NCBI RefSeq assembly: GCF_963259705.1 | Contig: NC_081840.1 | Span: forward strand, 114,052,074-114,116,073 | DNA from: Myotis daubentonii | Lineage: Eukaryota; Chordata; Mammalia; Chiroptera; Vespertilionidae | Length of the DNA: 64,000 bases | Direction of reading: 5' to 3' | Shown here: positions 9,906 to 20,940 of the stretch, one piece after another | Layout: each line of letters starts with the position of its first letter | How positions within the stretch are numbered: the stretch's first letter is position 1 | Position numbers and translations under genes: made by a program | Notes under the pieces: generated by a model | The model's database searches: none | Seen by the model: only the letters and a program-made list of their open reading frames with translations | Told to the model about the DNA's origin: nothing

Positions 9906-11137
9906 CATGGCCAATAAAGAGCCCCAAATTCCTGAAGGTTTTGTCCTCACCTGCATCTGCTGAGGGCACACCTGGCCAAAGAGACGCTGCTGTCAGCATC
10001 TTTGAACCATAAAAATGTCAGCACCACGGGGCCTACATGTAATCTCTATCGTGGTCGAGAGAGAGCAGCAACTTGCCTGTCATCATGACTTCCTGGTGAG
10101 TGCTCATAATGCAAAGGCGGGAGGGCATTCAGCACACATGCACGCACACGCACTCAGGCAGGCGCGTGCAGTGCAACCGCGAGGGAACAGAGGGGAAATG
10201 GTAACATTTCTTCACGCATCTCTAGGTCTCTGTGTTTTCTTCCACACAGCCTTTCCTCCTTGCTGTGCCTCCCTCTCCTGACACCTTCTGAAGGAGAGAG
10301 AGGGGCTGGGGCTGATGGAGGAGGGGCTGCCTGGGGCCCCAGACACTGAGGGCCACACCAGCTCCAAGCCGCCACAGTGTCAGAAAAAACCTGGGCTCAG
10401 AGACATAAACATAGAAAACACAATGTTTTATGAGTGCTTGAGATGTTTATTTCCCGAGTTAACAACAATAATAAACTCGTTTACGGCTGTGAGTTTCATT
10501 GCCTTCCCCGTGGGGCACCCACCTGCTGTCTGCCTTAGGATCCTGTGCAACTTCCAAGCACAGAGAGGCTGGCCTGGCAGCTGGCAGGAGCCACCGCCTC
10601 CTGGCAGCTGGGAGGACGCAGGCGGGAGTCCGCGGGTGCTGTGCTTTAGCATGGACCCCGCATCCCTGTGTGCAGGGAGAGAGGCTCGCTCCCCGGGGCG
10701 GGGACCACCAGCAAGCAGGTGTTAAGCAGAGGTTTCTGGGCTCTTGCCTATCTTTGCTGCAGGTGTCTCTTTCCAATCAAAGAATGAAATGATGGTCCTG
10801 ATTCAGGTGACCATTTAGGGGAAACCAAAACTTTCATGTTGAGGTATGCAGGGCTGGGGCCAGGGTGAAATGAATGCGGCACCTCAGTGCAAGCTGTTAG
10901 GAAGCACGTACTCCCAGGTCAGGCAGTACCTCAAGTTCTATGTCCTAGGTCCCTGGCTTGCCTCCCTGGTCCTGGCCTGGCCTTTTCGTTCCCTCCATAG
11001 ACAGACACATGGGGCCTTGGGGGCTTTTGTTCCCAGTTTCCCTTGGAAAAGTGGTCTGTCTTTCTTCTTCCTTTTCTAGATCTCACCGTGGCAGCTGCTG
11101 CCCCTGCACCTGCCCAGCCCAGTTCCATGGGCTAGAG
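9906..11137. other. Mostly unique DNA, no gene recognised
   Basis: The stretch at about 10395-10510 is AT-richer ('caatgttttatgagtgcttg', 'cccgagttaacaac') and could be a small conserved element. The rest is GC-balanced. Plus-strand (10315-10725) and minus-strand (10459-10776) open frames overlap one another and are proline/serine/glycine-rich chance frames. Confidence 0.45.
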
Positions 11138-11362
11138 CAGTGGTTGGCAAACTGTGGCTCGGCAAACCGCGGCTCGCGAGCCACATGCGGCTCTTTGGCC
11201 CCTTGAGTGTGGCTCTTCCACAAAATACTGACTTCTGCGCATGGGCCACGAAGTTTCAATCACACTGTACATGCACGCCCGCACCTGGTATTTTGTGGAA
11301 GAGCCACACTCAAGGGGCCAAAGAGCCGCATATGGCTCGCGAGCAGCGGTTTTCCGACCATG
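11138..11362 (+). mobile_element. hAT-like MITE folding into a long hairpin
   Basis: The terminal inverted repeats start 'cagtggttggcaaactgtgg' and end 'cggttttccgaccatg'. Inside them, about 55 bases at 11174-11228 are repeated almost perfectly in reverse complement at about 11288-11343, leaving only about a 60-base loop. Flanks 'ggctagag' and 'ggctagct' agree at 6 of 8 bases, fitting a hAT-type 8-bp duplication. No open frame for a transposase is present, so it depended on another element for movement. Confidence 0.88.
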
Positions 11363-11834
11363 GGGCTAGCTAGAGAAATGCAGCAGGTGAAGCTCACAGA
11401 CTGTGGCCCTTCCTTCTCAGGTCTGGGAACTGAGGGGGGTGTGCTAAGGGAATGGAGTGTGGGAGGGGGATTTTGTGAATTTATGAAGATATGACTCACC
11501 TTATGTTGCCGGTTTGTTTTTTTCCTTAAATCACGCAAAATATCTATCCTCCCGTTGGTGCTAACTTCCTCCCTGATTCTGACTGCTCCTCTGTGCCTCA
11601 TCCTCCTCCTCAGGTTTACTTTGCCTAGTACTTCCCTGCATGAGGGTTGAGAAGTTGGGAAGCTCATCTGAGTGTGCAGGTAGGGGCCGTGGGGAAGTTG
11701 AGGGGGTGCGCATCAGAACCCCCAGAGGGCATGCTGAGTCAGTCAGCCTGGATGGGCTGGAGACTTCACATTCCCAGCGCTGCTGACACTGCTGGCCCAG
11801 GGACTACGACTTGAAACCCACTGCCCCGAGATGT
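11363..11834. other. No recognisable feature
   Basis: Unique DNA between a MITE and a MIR pair. The 135-codon minus-strand frame (11260-11667) runs into the MITE hairpin and is not credible as a gene. Confidence 0.5.
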
Positions 11835-11945
11835 TTGGGTAGAAGAGCTTTGGAATTAGAACTGAGTTCAGATCCAGCTCTACTGTTTATCAGTGTGTGA
11901 CCTTGGGCAAGTCATTCAAACTCCCTGAGCTCGTAATAGTAACTC
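11835..11945 (+). repeat. MIR SINE fragment, sense
   Basis: A clear MIR core: 'gagttcagatccagctctac' then 'tgtgtgaccttgggcaagtc' then 'caaactccctgagc'. It is one of the best-preserved MIRs in the window. Confidence 0.85.
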
Positions 11946-11949
11946 TCAT

Positions 11950-12165
11950 GACAGTGCAAATGCAGTGGTCATGTGCCAGGAACTGTCATGGTTTTTATTT
12001 GGCAACATCTCTTTTAACCCTTACAAGTACACAAAAAGAGGTCAGTGTTTTTAACAGCTCTGTTTTATGGATGCAAAAATGGAGGCTCAGGTGTCAGGAA
12101 AATTGTCCAAGTTCATACTGCTTGCAAGTAGTGAAGGCAAGGATTTCAACGAGGTCCGACTGTGC
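11950..12165 (-). repeat. MIR SINE, antisense
   Basis: It starts 'catgtgccaggaactgtcat' (the reverse MIR tail), continues 'cttttaacccttacaagtac', and ends near 'caaggatttcaacgaggtcc', the reverse of the MIR head. It sits tail-to-tail with the preceding sense MIR. Confidence 0.75.
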
Positions 12166-13549
12166 CGAAGGAGACAGAGCAGTAATTGTGGATTCTTAGG
12201 ACAGCTGCGGGGTTAAGTAAGAAGGCAGGCAAAGCATCCAGCATAGGCCTTGGCCAGAGTCACTGCTCGGGATGGGGGAGTCCCAACTGCCGAGGAGAAG
12301 ACCCCTGATGAGGCAGGGGGAGGGGAGGGGCCGAGCCCAGCCCCAGGAGGGGAGGCAACAGGAAAGGTGGGCTAAATGCCAAGGGCAAAACAGGAAGAAG
12401 CAGACTCAGCTCTGTGTGCCTCCCAGCGTGGGAGTGGGCAGGCCAGGCTCTGCTTCTCTACATGGAGAAGAGAACAGCCCTTCGTCCGGGTGGGACCACA
12501 GTGCCTCATCGGATGTCCTCCACAAGGCGAGAACGTTCTCCTGGTCATTGTGGCCAGCGTGTCCGGGACGTCCCCAGCAGTTGGCTCTAACGCGTTTTCT
12601 TGGCCATCACACACCCATCAGCACCAGCCGGGTGCAGTCTCATGAGGTGGCATCCTGTTTTCTCAGTCCACTTTGCAAAGGAGCAGTTACCATCACGGTT
12701 GCCGCCATGGCCATGCCAAGGAAGCAGACGGAGCTCCCCTCTGCTGTTGGGCAGGGAAATGGAGAAAAGGGCATCCGGGGGTACGGCTTCCAGTCAGAGG
12801 AGCCGCGGGGCACTCCCAGCCCCGAGCCTGGATGATGCCTCACAGAGCACGTTCAGGCCAAGCTCAGCAGAGTGGGTGTGCCTTGGACAGACTCCTGCCT
12901 CCACGATGCTCCGCCTCGGCTAGGAAAGAGTTTCGGAGAACAGCTGGCCAGCTGCGGGCAGAAGAGGCCTGTCCATCCTGGAGCTGAGTCTACCTGCGGG
13001 GCTGCCATCTTGGAGATGGTCCTCCAGGGCCACCCAGATGTGCCTCCTAAACCACCACCGTTATCACTAAGATGCCACCATCCTCTCCCCAATCCCCCCT
13101 CTTTTAAACCCACAAGGTCTTCTCCATTGACTGCCTTGTAAAGGAGGGACTGGGCAGAAAATGAAGCCGTCAGACCAGTTGAGTTCCTGAGTGCAGGCCA
13201 TGTTTTCATTCGTCCTTCCTGCCCCTGCAGCTCTCACCAGCAGGTGTTCAGTGATCATGTGTTGGAGGAAGAAGATGGGCCAACAGTCCCTCTAACAAGG
13301 GCATTGCTGCCTTACCTTTGGGGTTCGCTGCTTTTCACACTGTTGTCCTCCTCCTAATAGTCTCTATAGCTTATATGCCAGCACTCACTTGTAATAGAAG
13401 AAACTGAGATGAGTTGGTTTGAAAATGTCACTGCCCCTTTAGATGCCATGAGGTTCAAGCATGATGCACTAAGGTGTACTGAACTGGCTTCGGTAAAGAA
13501 AGGAAAACTGACTAATGGATGATGAGTGTGAAAAGAAGACTTCCCTTGG
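12166..13549. other. No recognisable feature
   Basis: GC-rich unique DNA. A 187-codon plus-strand frame (12272-12835) is the longest here, but it is glutamine/arginine/serine-rich with no recognisable domain, and other frames overlap it on both strands. I do not call it a gene. Confidence 0.5.
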
Positions 13550-13560
13550 AAGCATGCAGA

Positions 13561-13729
13561 GCCAGGTAACTCAGTTGGTTAGAACATCATCCCCATATGC
13601 CAAGATTGCGGGTTCGATGTAGTCAAAGCATATATAAGAATCAACCAATGAATGCGTACACAAGTGGAAAAACAATGATGTCTCTCTCTCTCTCTCTCTC
13701 TCTCTGAAAATCATTGCTTTAAAAAGAGC
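13561..13729 (+). mobile_element. Older tRNA-derived bat SINE
   Basis: An A-box-like 'taactcagttggttagaaca' and a B-box 'gggttcgatgt' mark a tRNA-derived head. The body has 'gaatcaaccaatgaatgc' and a (TC)n run at 13681-13705 before an A-rich end. Flanks 'aagcatgcaga' (13550-13560) and 'aagcacacaga' (13730-13740) agree at 9 of 11 bases, a decayed target-site duplication. It is distinct from the Ves copies elsewhere in the window and clearly older. Confidence 0.8.
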
Positions 13730-13739
13730 AAGCACACAG

Positions 13740-13840
13740 AACACTGTCTCTCACTGATTGTGTGACTTTGTGCAGGTCACTTACACTTCTGTTTCCTCAC
13801 CTGTGAAATTGGATGAGCATCTAGGGTCTCCTTTACAGGA
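13740..13840 (+). repeat. MIR SINE fragment, sense
   Basis: 'actgattgtgtgactttgtg' then 'caggtcacttacacttctg' then 'cctcacctgtgaaattgga' follows the MIR middle. The older SINE at 13561 inserted beside or into its 5' side. Confidence 0.75.
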
Positions 13841-14529
13841 TGATGTATGGCAAAGCTGCGGGCTCTTAGAGTAGATGCTTGAGCGGTCTCAGTGCAGAGT
13901 GCAGAGAACAAATACCTGCCATCGCCATCGCCCATGTCTGAGCTGAGCTTCCCAGTTCTCCATGCAGTTTCAAATATGCTACAGGGCCACGTGTCAGTGA
14001 CCACCAGGTTCATAGGCAGAGATCTGGCCCCTGCACACTGGCCATAGGAGCAGTTTCTATGGGCTTCCAGAGAACACAGTGTGTGTGTCTGACTTCAGCA
14101 TGAAGTGACTCGGACCACTGCCATTCTTTCAGTTCTTCTGGTCCCATCAGGAATGCAGACCTAGTTAACTGCTGGTTTGTCTTTAACAACTTTGAAATGC
14201 CCTTTTCACCAGGAGAGCTCAAAGCCACTCACTGGGAAATAGGAAGTTGTTTAAGGGGCCCACAAAAAATATTTGGAAGCACAATTCTGGTTTCCTGTAC
14301 TATTTAATCCTTGTGTTTCTGTTCCCTCTGTGACACACACACATCCCTACAAATGTCAAGTGATGAAGACATAACTATTAGAGACCCTCATACAGGGTCA
14401 AGTTAGAGAAAAGGCCACACCCTCTAGAACTACAATCTGCATGACAGTGAAGCCTGAGATGATCTTTTCTGACCTCCAGACACTCCTCTCACCGGTCCAT
14501 GAGTCTCCCAGCACAAGCAGCCCTCACAC
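13841..14529. other. No recognisable feature
   Basis: Unique DNA with short chance frames only. A short ACAC run lies at about 14333-14342. Confidence 0.5.
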
Positions 14530-14645
14530 CCATCCTCAGAGTTGCTGACTCCGGGGTAGAGTGGGCCAGGAATTTGCATTTTAATAAACCTCACTGATGA
14601 TGCTAATGCTGGGGGTAGGAGCACCACACCTTTTGAGACCACTCT
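14530..14645 (+). repeat. MER5-like hAT fossil, sense
   Basis: It has 'aggaatttgcattttaataa' then 'tgatgatgctaatgctgggg' and ends 'cttttgagaccact', matching the MER5 end order (gaatttgcatttctaac ... gatgctgatgctgctgg ... tttgagaaccactg). It is an ancient non-autonomous hAT element. Confidence 0.7.
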
Positions 14646-15234
14646 AGCCTTTGCCATCTGGGTATTGATTAATGTACTCAGACATGCACCGAGCCAGCCC
14701 CAGAAATCACTTTCCCCACTCCAGCTGTTGAATCCCTCAGCATTCACACTTTGGAGAAAGCAGACAGTTGTCTTGACAGCAAATGACTAATTTAGAAGTC
14801 CCTATGAACAGGTGGGAGACAGGAAGGGACAAGAGAAGCAACATGGGCAGGTGCCAAGTTGAAACAACAGGTTCTTCACAGCCCTGAAGCACACACTTCA
14901 GGGCTGGGGCAGAGAGATGCTGGCCAAGGAAGCCCACTGTTCCCTCTGGAAAGAGGGAGGCCCTAATGAACTCTCAAGGGCAGGTCATTGAAAGTCTGCC
15001 CATGATGCTAATTTTTGGAATGAAACTGTATTGAAGGGATTGTGCTCAGAAGGAAAATTTGACTTTGAGTAACTCATTCGAATAGGAAACAACAGGAGAA
15101 GTCAGCAGCTGGCTAGATGTGGGGCTCCCAGAAGGAGGACTTGGCAGGCAGGTAACTCTGAAGAGAGCTCACACCTGGCAGGACCTGGCCCCTGGTTCAC
15201 AGCCTCAGTTCTTAGCAAGTTCTCTCTGGGCCAT
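14646..15234. other. No recognisable feature
   Basis: Unique DNA. A local AT-richer patch near 14990-15100 contains 'catgatgctaatttttgg' and little else. Confidence 0.5.
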
Positions 15235-15500
15235 TTGGGCCGTGTCCCGGGCCCTCTCTGGTTTCCTCTCCCACCCTTCCCCTCTGGGGCTTCTGCTCCA
15301 GCCAGCCTCCAGCTGCTGCTCAGGTCTCGCGATGCCTGCCCTACCTTGATTTATGAAAGTTACTCTGTCCAAATTCTGTCCATCCTCCCCAGGCCCAGCT
15401 CAGATCCTGCCTCTGGGGGGCCTTCCCTGCAACACCAGCAGGATGCACTCTTCCTTTCAGAAATCTCATCTCCTTGCACCTCACCTCATATTACCAGCGA
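15235..15500 (+). repeat. L2 LINE fragment, sense
   Basis: Pyrimidine-rich wording such as 'ggggggccttccctgcaaca' and 'ctccttgcacc' resembles the L2 section 'gaggccttccctgaccac'. It is strongly decayed, so the edges are approximate. Confidence 0.4.
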
Positions 15501-15616
15501 GCTTCCTGCACCTCCAGGGCAAGGACTAGAGCCTTCGGGTGGCCTTTGGGGAACAGGAACCTCATGACGGGGCTAAGCAATGGGTTCCATGCAGCTTCCT
15601 CAGTTGCGCTTCCAGT

Positions 15617-15785
15617 TAACAGAGGTGGGCACCTCAGCTGCACATCAGAACCACCCAGGAGCTTTAAGCCATGCTGCTGCCTGAGCCCGCCCCTGATCAG
15701 CTGAAGCAGGTCTCTGCGGGCCAACCAAGTCATTTCAGAAGCTCCCAGGTCGTTCCGATGTGCGGTGAAGGTGGAGAATCACTGC
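15617..15785 (+). repeat. MER5-like hAT fossil, sense
   Basis: 'cacatcagaaccacccagga' then 'gctttaagccatgctgctgc' matches the MER5 5' part (catcagaatcacctgggg...gcttgttaaaacacag). The right end 'ggtggagaatcactg' matches its terminal 'gagaaccactg'. Confidence 0.7.
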
Positions 15786-16439
15786 AATCGGCCGTTCCTC
15801 ATCCTTAGCCGTAGGAGGGCAATTAGAAAAGTGTGCCGCCTCCCCTGCCTTCTCACATCACAAGACTTCACTGTGTGGTCCCTACTGTTGCTCTTTTTTA
15901 AAATTTCAACTCCTTTAGGAATGTGGAAAACTAACCTCAATGAATCTCAATGAAGGCTTATCCCAGCCAAAGATCCAGGGATAATGGCTAAGGATGGAAA
16001 ACAGCTATGAATCCACTCCTCCACACCATGCTGTTGACAGGCATTGCCAAGCAACCTTGACACACTTCGCCTCTGAACCAGAAGTGTCCCCACCCAGTAC
16101 TCAGGCAGCCTCCATCAGCTGGGTCTGGCACCTTAGTTGGAACCGACCTGTTATCCTTGGGTTAGAGAGGCAGTGCATCGGGTTAGGGAGAAGCAGCAAT
16201 GGTAGGTTTATGCCCTGATCTTTTAAGGTTACATTAGGAAGGACAACCATAGTCTTTTCCTTAAAGTCCTCTGAGGTCCTTGGGGCTTAACCTGAAGTGA
16301 GACAGGCAATTAATTCTGAGTTTCTTTGAAGTGAGTTAGATTAATTATCTTTCTTATAAATTGGGTGCGGTCTCTCATTGGCTCTCTCAGCTGGCCTAGG
16401 GCAAGGGAAGCTGAATAGAAGGGCACCAGATAAGGATGG
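15786..16439. other. Unique DNA, no gene recognised
   Basis: It includes an AT-rich patch at about 16300-16365 with 'agattaattatctttctta', which could be regulatory. No open frame or repeat is convincing. Confidence 0.4.
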
Positions 16440-16920
16440 CATAAGTGTGCTTTCAAACAAAGTTGACAACATTGTCAATTTCCCAACCACTTGAGCATGT
16501 TCTGGAATTAAATGAAGCCAAATTCCTGCTTCTCTGGAGATGTGAGACTCCTATGGTCTTTTCCCCCCAAAGGTCAGACTGCCAGCTTGCTAACCTTAGC
16601 TCCACCGTTCAAACTCGATTCCAATGCTCTTCCTTGTTCTTACCCTGGCTTTCAAGACCCCATGCCACCTGGCCCCAACCAACCTTCCAACCTGATCTCC
16701 TCTTCACCCTGCCCCAGGTCTGGCCATACCATATTGACTCTCTCCTGAATTTGTCTGGCCCTCCATGCTTTTATCTGCACTGGAAATGTCCTTGCTCCCA
16801 TTCTGTCTGCTAAGATCTTCTCTGCATTAAGACATAATTGCATGTCCCGCATAAAGCTCCATCTCACTGATTTTCCTGTTCTCCCATTTTGCTCAGTTTG
16901 TCCTTCCATTTTAGCCAAGG
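16440..16920 (+). repeat. L2 LINE fragment, sense
   Basis: The series of C- and T-rich phrases ('aagaccccatgccacctggc', 'cccatgcttttatctgcac', 'tggaaatgtccttgctccc') follows the L2 pattern 'caaggccctccatgatctggc ... ctttgcacttgctgttcc ... tggaatgctcttccc'. No functional reverse-transcriptase frame survives. Confidence 0.6.
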
Positions 16921-16924
16921 GGAG

Positions 16925-17130
16925 GGTCTGACTATTTCTTAAGCATTTACCAAGTACCAGGCACTATCCTAGGCAGCAGTTTTAGGACTTCAACTTTATT
17001 TAAATCTGATAAGCAACTCTATTTTTTAGATCTTACTACCTATATTTTATTTATGAGAAAATTGGTAGCCTTCGCAGTTCAGCGATTTGCCTGAAGCAGT
17101 AGAGCTCGTAAGCATCGGGTCTGGGAACAG
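16925..17130 (-). repeat. MIR SINE, antisense
   Basis: 'ttaagcatttaccaagtacc' then 'aggcactatcctaggcagca' then 'gcgatttgcctgaagcagta' runs through the reverse MIR. It is relatively complete. Confidence 0.75.
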
Positions 17131-17224
17131 ACCCACATCTCGTGCCTTCCCAAGCTCTGCTTTTCATTCTGTTCTCCTTTGTCTCCAAGACAGAATTTCC
17201 CCCTGTCTGCCTTGTACATAGGAT

Positions 17225-17330
17225 TTGGGTCAGAGAATACAGGTTCAAGGCCCACATCACCTATTTCGTTATAGTTGACTTAACCTCTCTGGCCTTATTT
17301 CTTCATCTGTCAGAGAAGGTGAGCACACCC
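17225..17330 (+). repeat. MIR SINE fragment, sense
   Basis: 'gaatacaggttcaaggccca' then 'gttgacttaacctctctgg' then 'cttatttcttcatctgtcag' follows the MIR 5' and middle sections. Confidence 0.65.
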
Positions 17331-17689
17331 TGCCTCATTCACAGCAGAGAGGGCCTCTCTCCATGGACTGTGAGCCTCCTGGGCTGTGGCCTCGTTATAC
17401 TCCAGAACACTGGGTTGGCACTGAGCCTCAAACAGCAACACTCTGTAAACCCTTGTAGTTCAATTAAGTGAGATGAAATAGAATGAGTAGGTTAGGGAAA
17501 AAACCAAACACCTCAACTTGGGATCCAGAATTGACTGTTGCCAACAGCATCACCAGCAGTGCATTTTGGTCACATTCACTTGTAACTTGTTTGCTGTTTG
17601 CTTTGTTTAGCAAATTCCTTCACAGAGAGGGAAGGAGCCTGGGAAGGCAGGGTAGGGGTGTGAGAGAGGCTGGAATTTGAGAAGGAGCT
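17331..17689. other. No recognisable feature
   Basis: Unique DNA. A weak L2-like phrase ('tggactgtgagcctcctggg') appears at about 17364 but cannot be extended. Confidence 0.4.
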
Positions 17690-17960
17690 CAGATTGTTGG
17701 TGAACATATTGCTGTCTGTGTAGAAAATGTTCACAGCAGTTACAACTTTGGATGAATATGCATTAGCGGCGATGCTGCAATTTGCCGGCATGTGCCGCGC
17801 TGCACTGGGAGACTTGGCAAGATGGGTAATTATCTCCACATTACGTGCCTTGTCTCTTTCTCTTCTTAATTAAGTAACTAATCTGGTGGGGGAGAGCTCT
17901 GTTTGTGTTTGTTTGGCAGGTGCAGCCTCGTGACAGTTGTCTGGAGAAGTTTCTTGGAAA
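17690..17960. other. Candidate conserved noncoding element
   Basis: A repeat-free block of balanced composition with clustered regulatory-type motifs: an octamer-like 'atatgcat', several TAATTA-type cores ('ggtaattatctcc', 'cttcttaattaagtaac') and retained CpGs in 'ttagcggcgatgctgc'. The open frames are short. The enhancer reading is inferred from texture, not from any alignment. Confidence 0.3.
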
Positions 17961-18904
17961 TTTATGAGACTTTCAAAAAACAAACTGCTGGGAGCTGAGC
18001 CGACCTGCTGGAGCCTGGGAGGATCAGAGTCGGGCCCTCCTGGAGCACAAGGCAATGCGTCATCGTCCTTCTCCTAGACTGTGGGCTCCTGCTGGCCTGC
18101 CCATCGAGGCTCTGACCTTCCAGAGTGGCAGGAAGCAGGGTGCTCCAAAGGGCGAGTGCTCCTGTGGAAGGAGGGAGGACAGAGGCCAGAATCAGAGTAG
18201 CAGTGTGTTCTCCCTTCTACCTTGTTTCCCTCTGGAGTTTTCTGTTTGAGCAAATTTCCCCCTTGCCTCATCCAAGCTCTCTGCAAAGGAATTGATTAAG
18301 CAAGCTGAGTGCTGACCACTTATCAAAGACTGAGCCCATGGCTTATGCACAAACCTGATGACATAAACCTCCTGGGTCCCAGCCAAGTGATGACCCAGGC
18401 CAGTGACCCGGAAGGTGCTGGGTCCCACAGTGCCGCACCATGGTCACTCAGCCCGGTGCACGGACCGCCACTCAGATGGCTTCCCCAGGCTCCCTCCAAA
18501 CCAGAGCCGGCTGGCCCGGCAGGGGGAGGATGGCACAGCTTCTTTTGAAGCCCATGGGTTAGTTGCAAGAGAGAGGAGGAATGGGCCAGGTGAGGCATCT
18601 GATGTCTCAGGGATGGCAATTGAGGGAGTACCAAGGAAGTGCTAGTGGCCACACTGAATCTTATGTGTGCACTTGTGGGTCACAGATAATGTTGTCAATT
18701 GTGGGGAGAGTCCATTGCACAGAACAGATGCAGACACAGTGTGGGCTGCTCTGCTCAGATGGCTGTGTTGGTCCCAGGGACCCTTTCTCTGACTTGAGGT
18801 AATGAGCTTGCCTTCTGTGTATCTGTGCACCCTCCTGCCACACACACCGCCTCAGTGCAAAAAGCTGTCAGCCTCCCCTCATGAGTGACCTGTCTCGGGA
18901 GCAG
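17961..18904. other. No recognisable feature
   Basis: GC-balanced unique DNA. Frames up to about 109 codons overlap on opposite strands and have no recognisable content. Confidence 0.5.
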
Positions 18905-19515
18905 TGCAGTGCTGTGGAAGGCAGAATTCTAAGATGCCTCCCAAGATGATCAGACCCCTGGGTACACATACTTCCTCCTCTCAATCAACCCCTAATCTTG
19001 AAGTGATTTTGCAGATGCCGTTAAGATCCCTAATTAGTTGACCTTCAAATAGAGACAGTTTGGGTAGGGCTGATCTAATCATATGGGCCCTTTTCAAACA
19101 GGGAGTTTCCTTCTGATGTTGCAGATGAGAAAGTCAGAGATTTGAAGTGTGGGAAGAATTCAATACACATTTTCTTGCTTGAAGATGGAGGGGCCACATG
19201 ACAAGAAACTGGAGTGGTCTCCAGAAGCTGAGAGCCATCTTCCAGTGACAGCCAGACAGTAAACAGGGTCCTAGTCCTATAACCACAAGGAACTGAATTC
19301 TACCAACAAGAATGAGCTTGAAAGTGTATTTTTCCTCAGAGCATCCACATGAGAACTTAGCCTGGCCAACACCTTGATTTAATTGCGACATACCAGCATG
19401 TCATACATGCTGTGCTAGACCTCCGTCCCACAGAACCCTGGGCTAATAAATGGGTTCTCTTGGATGCCACAGTGTTTGTGCTCATTTGTTATGCAACAAC
19501 AGAAAACCGGTACAA
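18905..19515 (+). repeat. Ancient LTR-like element, near full length
   Basis: It has 'ggcagaattctaagatgcct' at the left, 'gattttgcagatgccgttaa', 'gtcagagatttgaagtgtgg', 'accacaaggaactgaattct' in the interior, and 'aataaatgggttctc' with 'gttatgcaacaacagaaaac' at the right. An AATAAA signal some 60 bases before the end is consistent with an LTR of the mammalian MaLR/ERVL kind, although the family name is not certain. No viral coding region is attached. Confidence 0.65.
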
Positions 19516-19584
19516 GTGCTAAGCCTTGCACCCAGCCTATGAGAAAAGTTGCATAATGAGACTGCCATTTCTTTTACAATCTAG

Positions 19585-19725
19585 GCACATGGGGACTGGG
19601 ACCCTTGTCCAGGTTTTGTCACTGGTTTGCTCAGTGATCTTAGGCAAGTCATATCCCCTCTCTGAGCCTCAATATCCTCTTCTGTAAAAGTAGGAATGGT
19701 TCCTTAAGGTCCCTTATAAGGTGTT
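19585..19725 (+). repeat. MIR SINE, sense
   Basis: 'cagtgatcttaggcaagtca' then 'cccctctctgagcctcaata' then 'cctcttctgtaaaagtagga' is a well-preserved MIR middle. Confidence 0.8.
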
Positions 19726-19839
19726 CATTCCAACTATGGCTGTAGACACCGACATTAAAAAATGCATGGGCGGCCACCTGGAAACCATAGCTCTATCCTT
19801 TGCATAAGATCTCTGGTTTCAAGTTCAGAGCAACCCGCT

Positions 19840-20160
19840 CAGGAGACTGTTTCTGTATTGCCATACTCTGCTCCAACACCTTTCATGGATCTCCATTGAC
19901 CATAGGAAAAAGGAGGACGCTCCTCTCTTTGCTCTTCAGGGTCCACATAATTTGAGCCCAGCCTAACTTCTGACCCTAGATCCCACTCTTCCCCCTGCAC
20001 TCCTGTTTCACCCACATTCCACAAACCAGTAACTGCGTTCACTCTCCTCCGTTTTCTAGGTGCTCCGTCTCTGTTAACCACAAAATTAAGCAAATAAACT
20101 TCCCATTTTCTAATATTTAGCTCTACACTTACCTGCTTCAGGCAGCCTTCCTGGCTTTTC
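19840..20160 (+). repeat. L2 LINE fragment, sense
   Basis: 'acacctttcatggatctcca' then 'aatttgagcccagcctaact' and 'ctgcttcaggcagccttcct' follow the L2 sense order (aatggctcccat ... tgatctggccccagcctacct ... gaggccttcc). It is decayed. Confidence 0.5.
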
Positions 20161-20164
20161 TATA

Positions 20165-20830
20165 TGAGTAAGGCACTCTTTTGGTGGTAATAATAAGAAA
20201 CTCAACTCAAATTAGCTTGAGAAGAAAAAATGGAAACTAGTCATTCATATCACTATGGAGCCTAAGGTTAACTTTAGGCACAGACAGATGCAGGGAACAC
20301 ATTTTGTATTTGAAACTTTGCCTCTCCCTCTCCATCCTTTCCATTGTTTCCCTCTGTGAATCAGGGCCATTCCTCACATGGGGTAAAAATGTATCCCCCG
20401 GTAGTCCAAGCCTGATTCCTTATAGCTTGTAATTGAAAAGCAAGATATATCCTTTGCCTCCCAGTACCTCTGTATGAAAGATGAGAAAAGACTGATTAGT
20501 CCTGTGTGAGTCCGTATCCATCCTGCATTCAAGTAGATAGATACCACTCTGATTATTCAGAAGGGTATCTGTACTGAACCAATCACTGCATTCCAGTGAC
20601 AGATACTTCTCTCAGTGATCAGACAGTGTCCATCCTGAATCAATCACTGTTCAAATAGATACACTTCTCTGATTGGTCAGAAGAGTATCTGCCTAAGCCT
20701 TGTTGAGGGGAGGGGGGTTTTGACTGATAACCTCACCCTGATCACTAAAGTGAGGGAGGCATAGTCCTCCAAGGCAAAGCAGAATGACTGGAAGTAGTTA
20801 ATAAAGGGGGCTGGTCAGACAGAAACAAGA
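20165..20830. repeat. Ancient repeat-like region with degenerate tandem units
   Basis: The left part ('actcaactcaaattagcttg') resembles the start of an old interspersed repeat. At 20517-20696 a roughly 60-75-base theme recurs three times: 'agatac...cttctctgattggtcagaagagtatctg' and variants, with 'aaccaatcactg' or 'aatcaatcactg' joining them. The family is not identified. The units are diverged, so the duplication is old. Confidence 0.4.
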
Positions 20831-20881
20831 AATGCCCAGCCTATCCTCACCTTGTCCTGCTCTGGACTTCCATTAGCTTAC

Positions 20882-20902
20882 CACTTTTCTTTCTTTCTTT
20901 CT

Positions 20903-20940
<38 letters not shown>

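Noticed and set aside
12272..12835. 187-codon plus-strand frame
   Set aside because: The composition is random-like, no homologue is recognised, and overlapping frames of similar length exist.
13010..13020. 'gccatcttgg' as a YY1 or translation-initiator-type promoter site
   Set aside because: A single isolated motif with no supporting context.
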